Positions 63,817-64,000 of a stretch of DNA of 64,000 bases are shown here, in pieces. Position 1 is the stretch's first letter. Each line of letters starts with the position of its first letter. The translations under genes were made by a program, and so were the position numbers. The DNA lies in NCBI GenBank assembly GCA_037893225.1, contig JAZGUH010000087.1, positions 1,736,001 to 1,800,000 on the forward strand. Reading direction: 5' to 3'. The notes below the pieces were generated by a model, which saw only the letters and a list, made by a program, of their open reading frames with translations, did no database searches and was not told the origin of the DNA. This DNA is from Hippasteria phrygiana. Lineage: Eukaryota > Echinodermata > Asteroidea > Valvatida > Goniasteridae.

Positions 63817-64000
63817 TTATGAATGAGTAAAGCAAGTCCATACCCCAGGGAATTTGACATGCATGGAGCAATAAATAGAAGGTAATATGCACACAGATGT
63901 TGGCCGGAAAGAAAATAAACATTGCGAGGTTTGAATTTTCTCCACAAGTGTTAACTCTAAGAAGCCGCCGATAATTGCAACATGTAGCGCCAGATCTAAG

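Larger units (their letters stand above)
18754..64000. repeat. Satellite array B (231/232-bp monomers, about 195 copies)
   Basis: This is the same monomer family and orientation as array A, continuing past the window end. Most copies carry aaggtaatatgcacac rather than acggtaacatgtacac. Subtypes common here but not seen in array A are ccctaggg, the linked pair ctaggaagcc...gatgattg, caatacatag, and caaaatgactg. Single-base length changes are rare; one is an extra A in cagggaaatttgac near 20107. The array is built of nested tandem duplications listed separately. No gene, RNA or second mobile element interrupts it. Confidence 0.97.

Noticed and set aside
18938..63947. The equivalent frames in array B, including four 190-codon ones, as a repeat-protein family
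   Set aside because: The 190-codon frames arise from a single shared stop-loss change. The rest stop within each monomer. No motif, signal or domain is recognisable.
1..64000. CRISPR array
   Set aside because: The units are 231/232 bp with no short constant repeat alternating with unique spacers. The context is a eukaryotic satellite.

Overview
The window is almost entirely tandem satellite DNA from a metazoan genome. A single retrotransposon fragment interrupts it, and no host gene is visible. The organism is inferred to be an animal, probably an invertebrate, because the only real protein-coding unit is a BEL/Pao-type gag-pol, a class known from animals. Nothing in the sequence allows a finer placement. 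There are no bacterial signals (operons, ribosome binding sites, CRISPR) and no recognisable RNA genes.

Layout. (1) 1..13102 is satellite array A, about 56 head-to-tail copies of a monomer of 231 or 232 bp. They are organised into higher-order units of 7 to 10 monomers, with larger duplications of 1,854 and 6,026 bp on top. (2) 13103..18753 is a BEL/Pao LTR retrotransposon on the minus strand. Its outer 5' end (TGTAGCGG...) is sharp at 18753. It carries one uninterrupted gag-protease-reverse transcriptase-RNase H reading frame. It stops abruptly at 13102/13103, before the integrase, and the frame runs a few codons into satellite DNA. (3) 18754..64000 is satellite array B, about 195 copies of the same monomer family but mostly of other subtypes. 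It is built from nested tandem duplications (periods 6,478/7,172, 1,388, 1,621, 3,009, 3,240, 4,399 and 695 bp, plus a pair 10,415 bp apart), all whole numbers of monomers.

The main biological point is the junction. The two flanks of the element belong to different satellite subfamilies and are out of phase by about 105 bp within the monomer. The 3' end of the element, including integrase and 3' LTR, is missing. A simple insertion would leave matching flanks and a short target-site duplication. The data fit an insertion into array B followed by a deletion or unequal exchange that fused it to array A, or else an assembly misjoin. The many reading frames on the minus strand of the satellite are a by-product of monomer repetition and are not annotated as genes. 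All counts were made by eye from diagnostic variants, so block boundaries are good to about one monomer.
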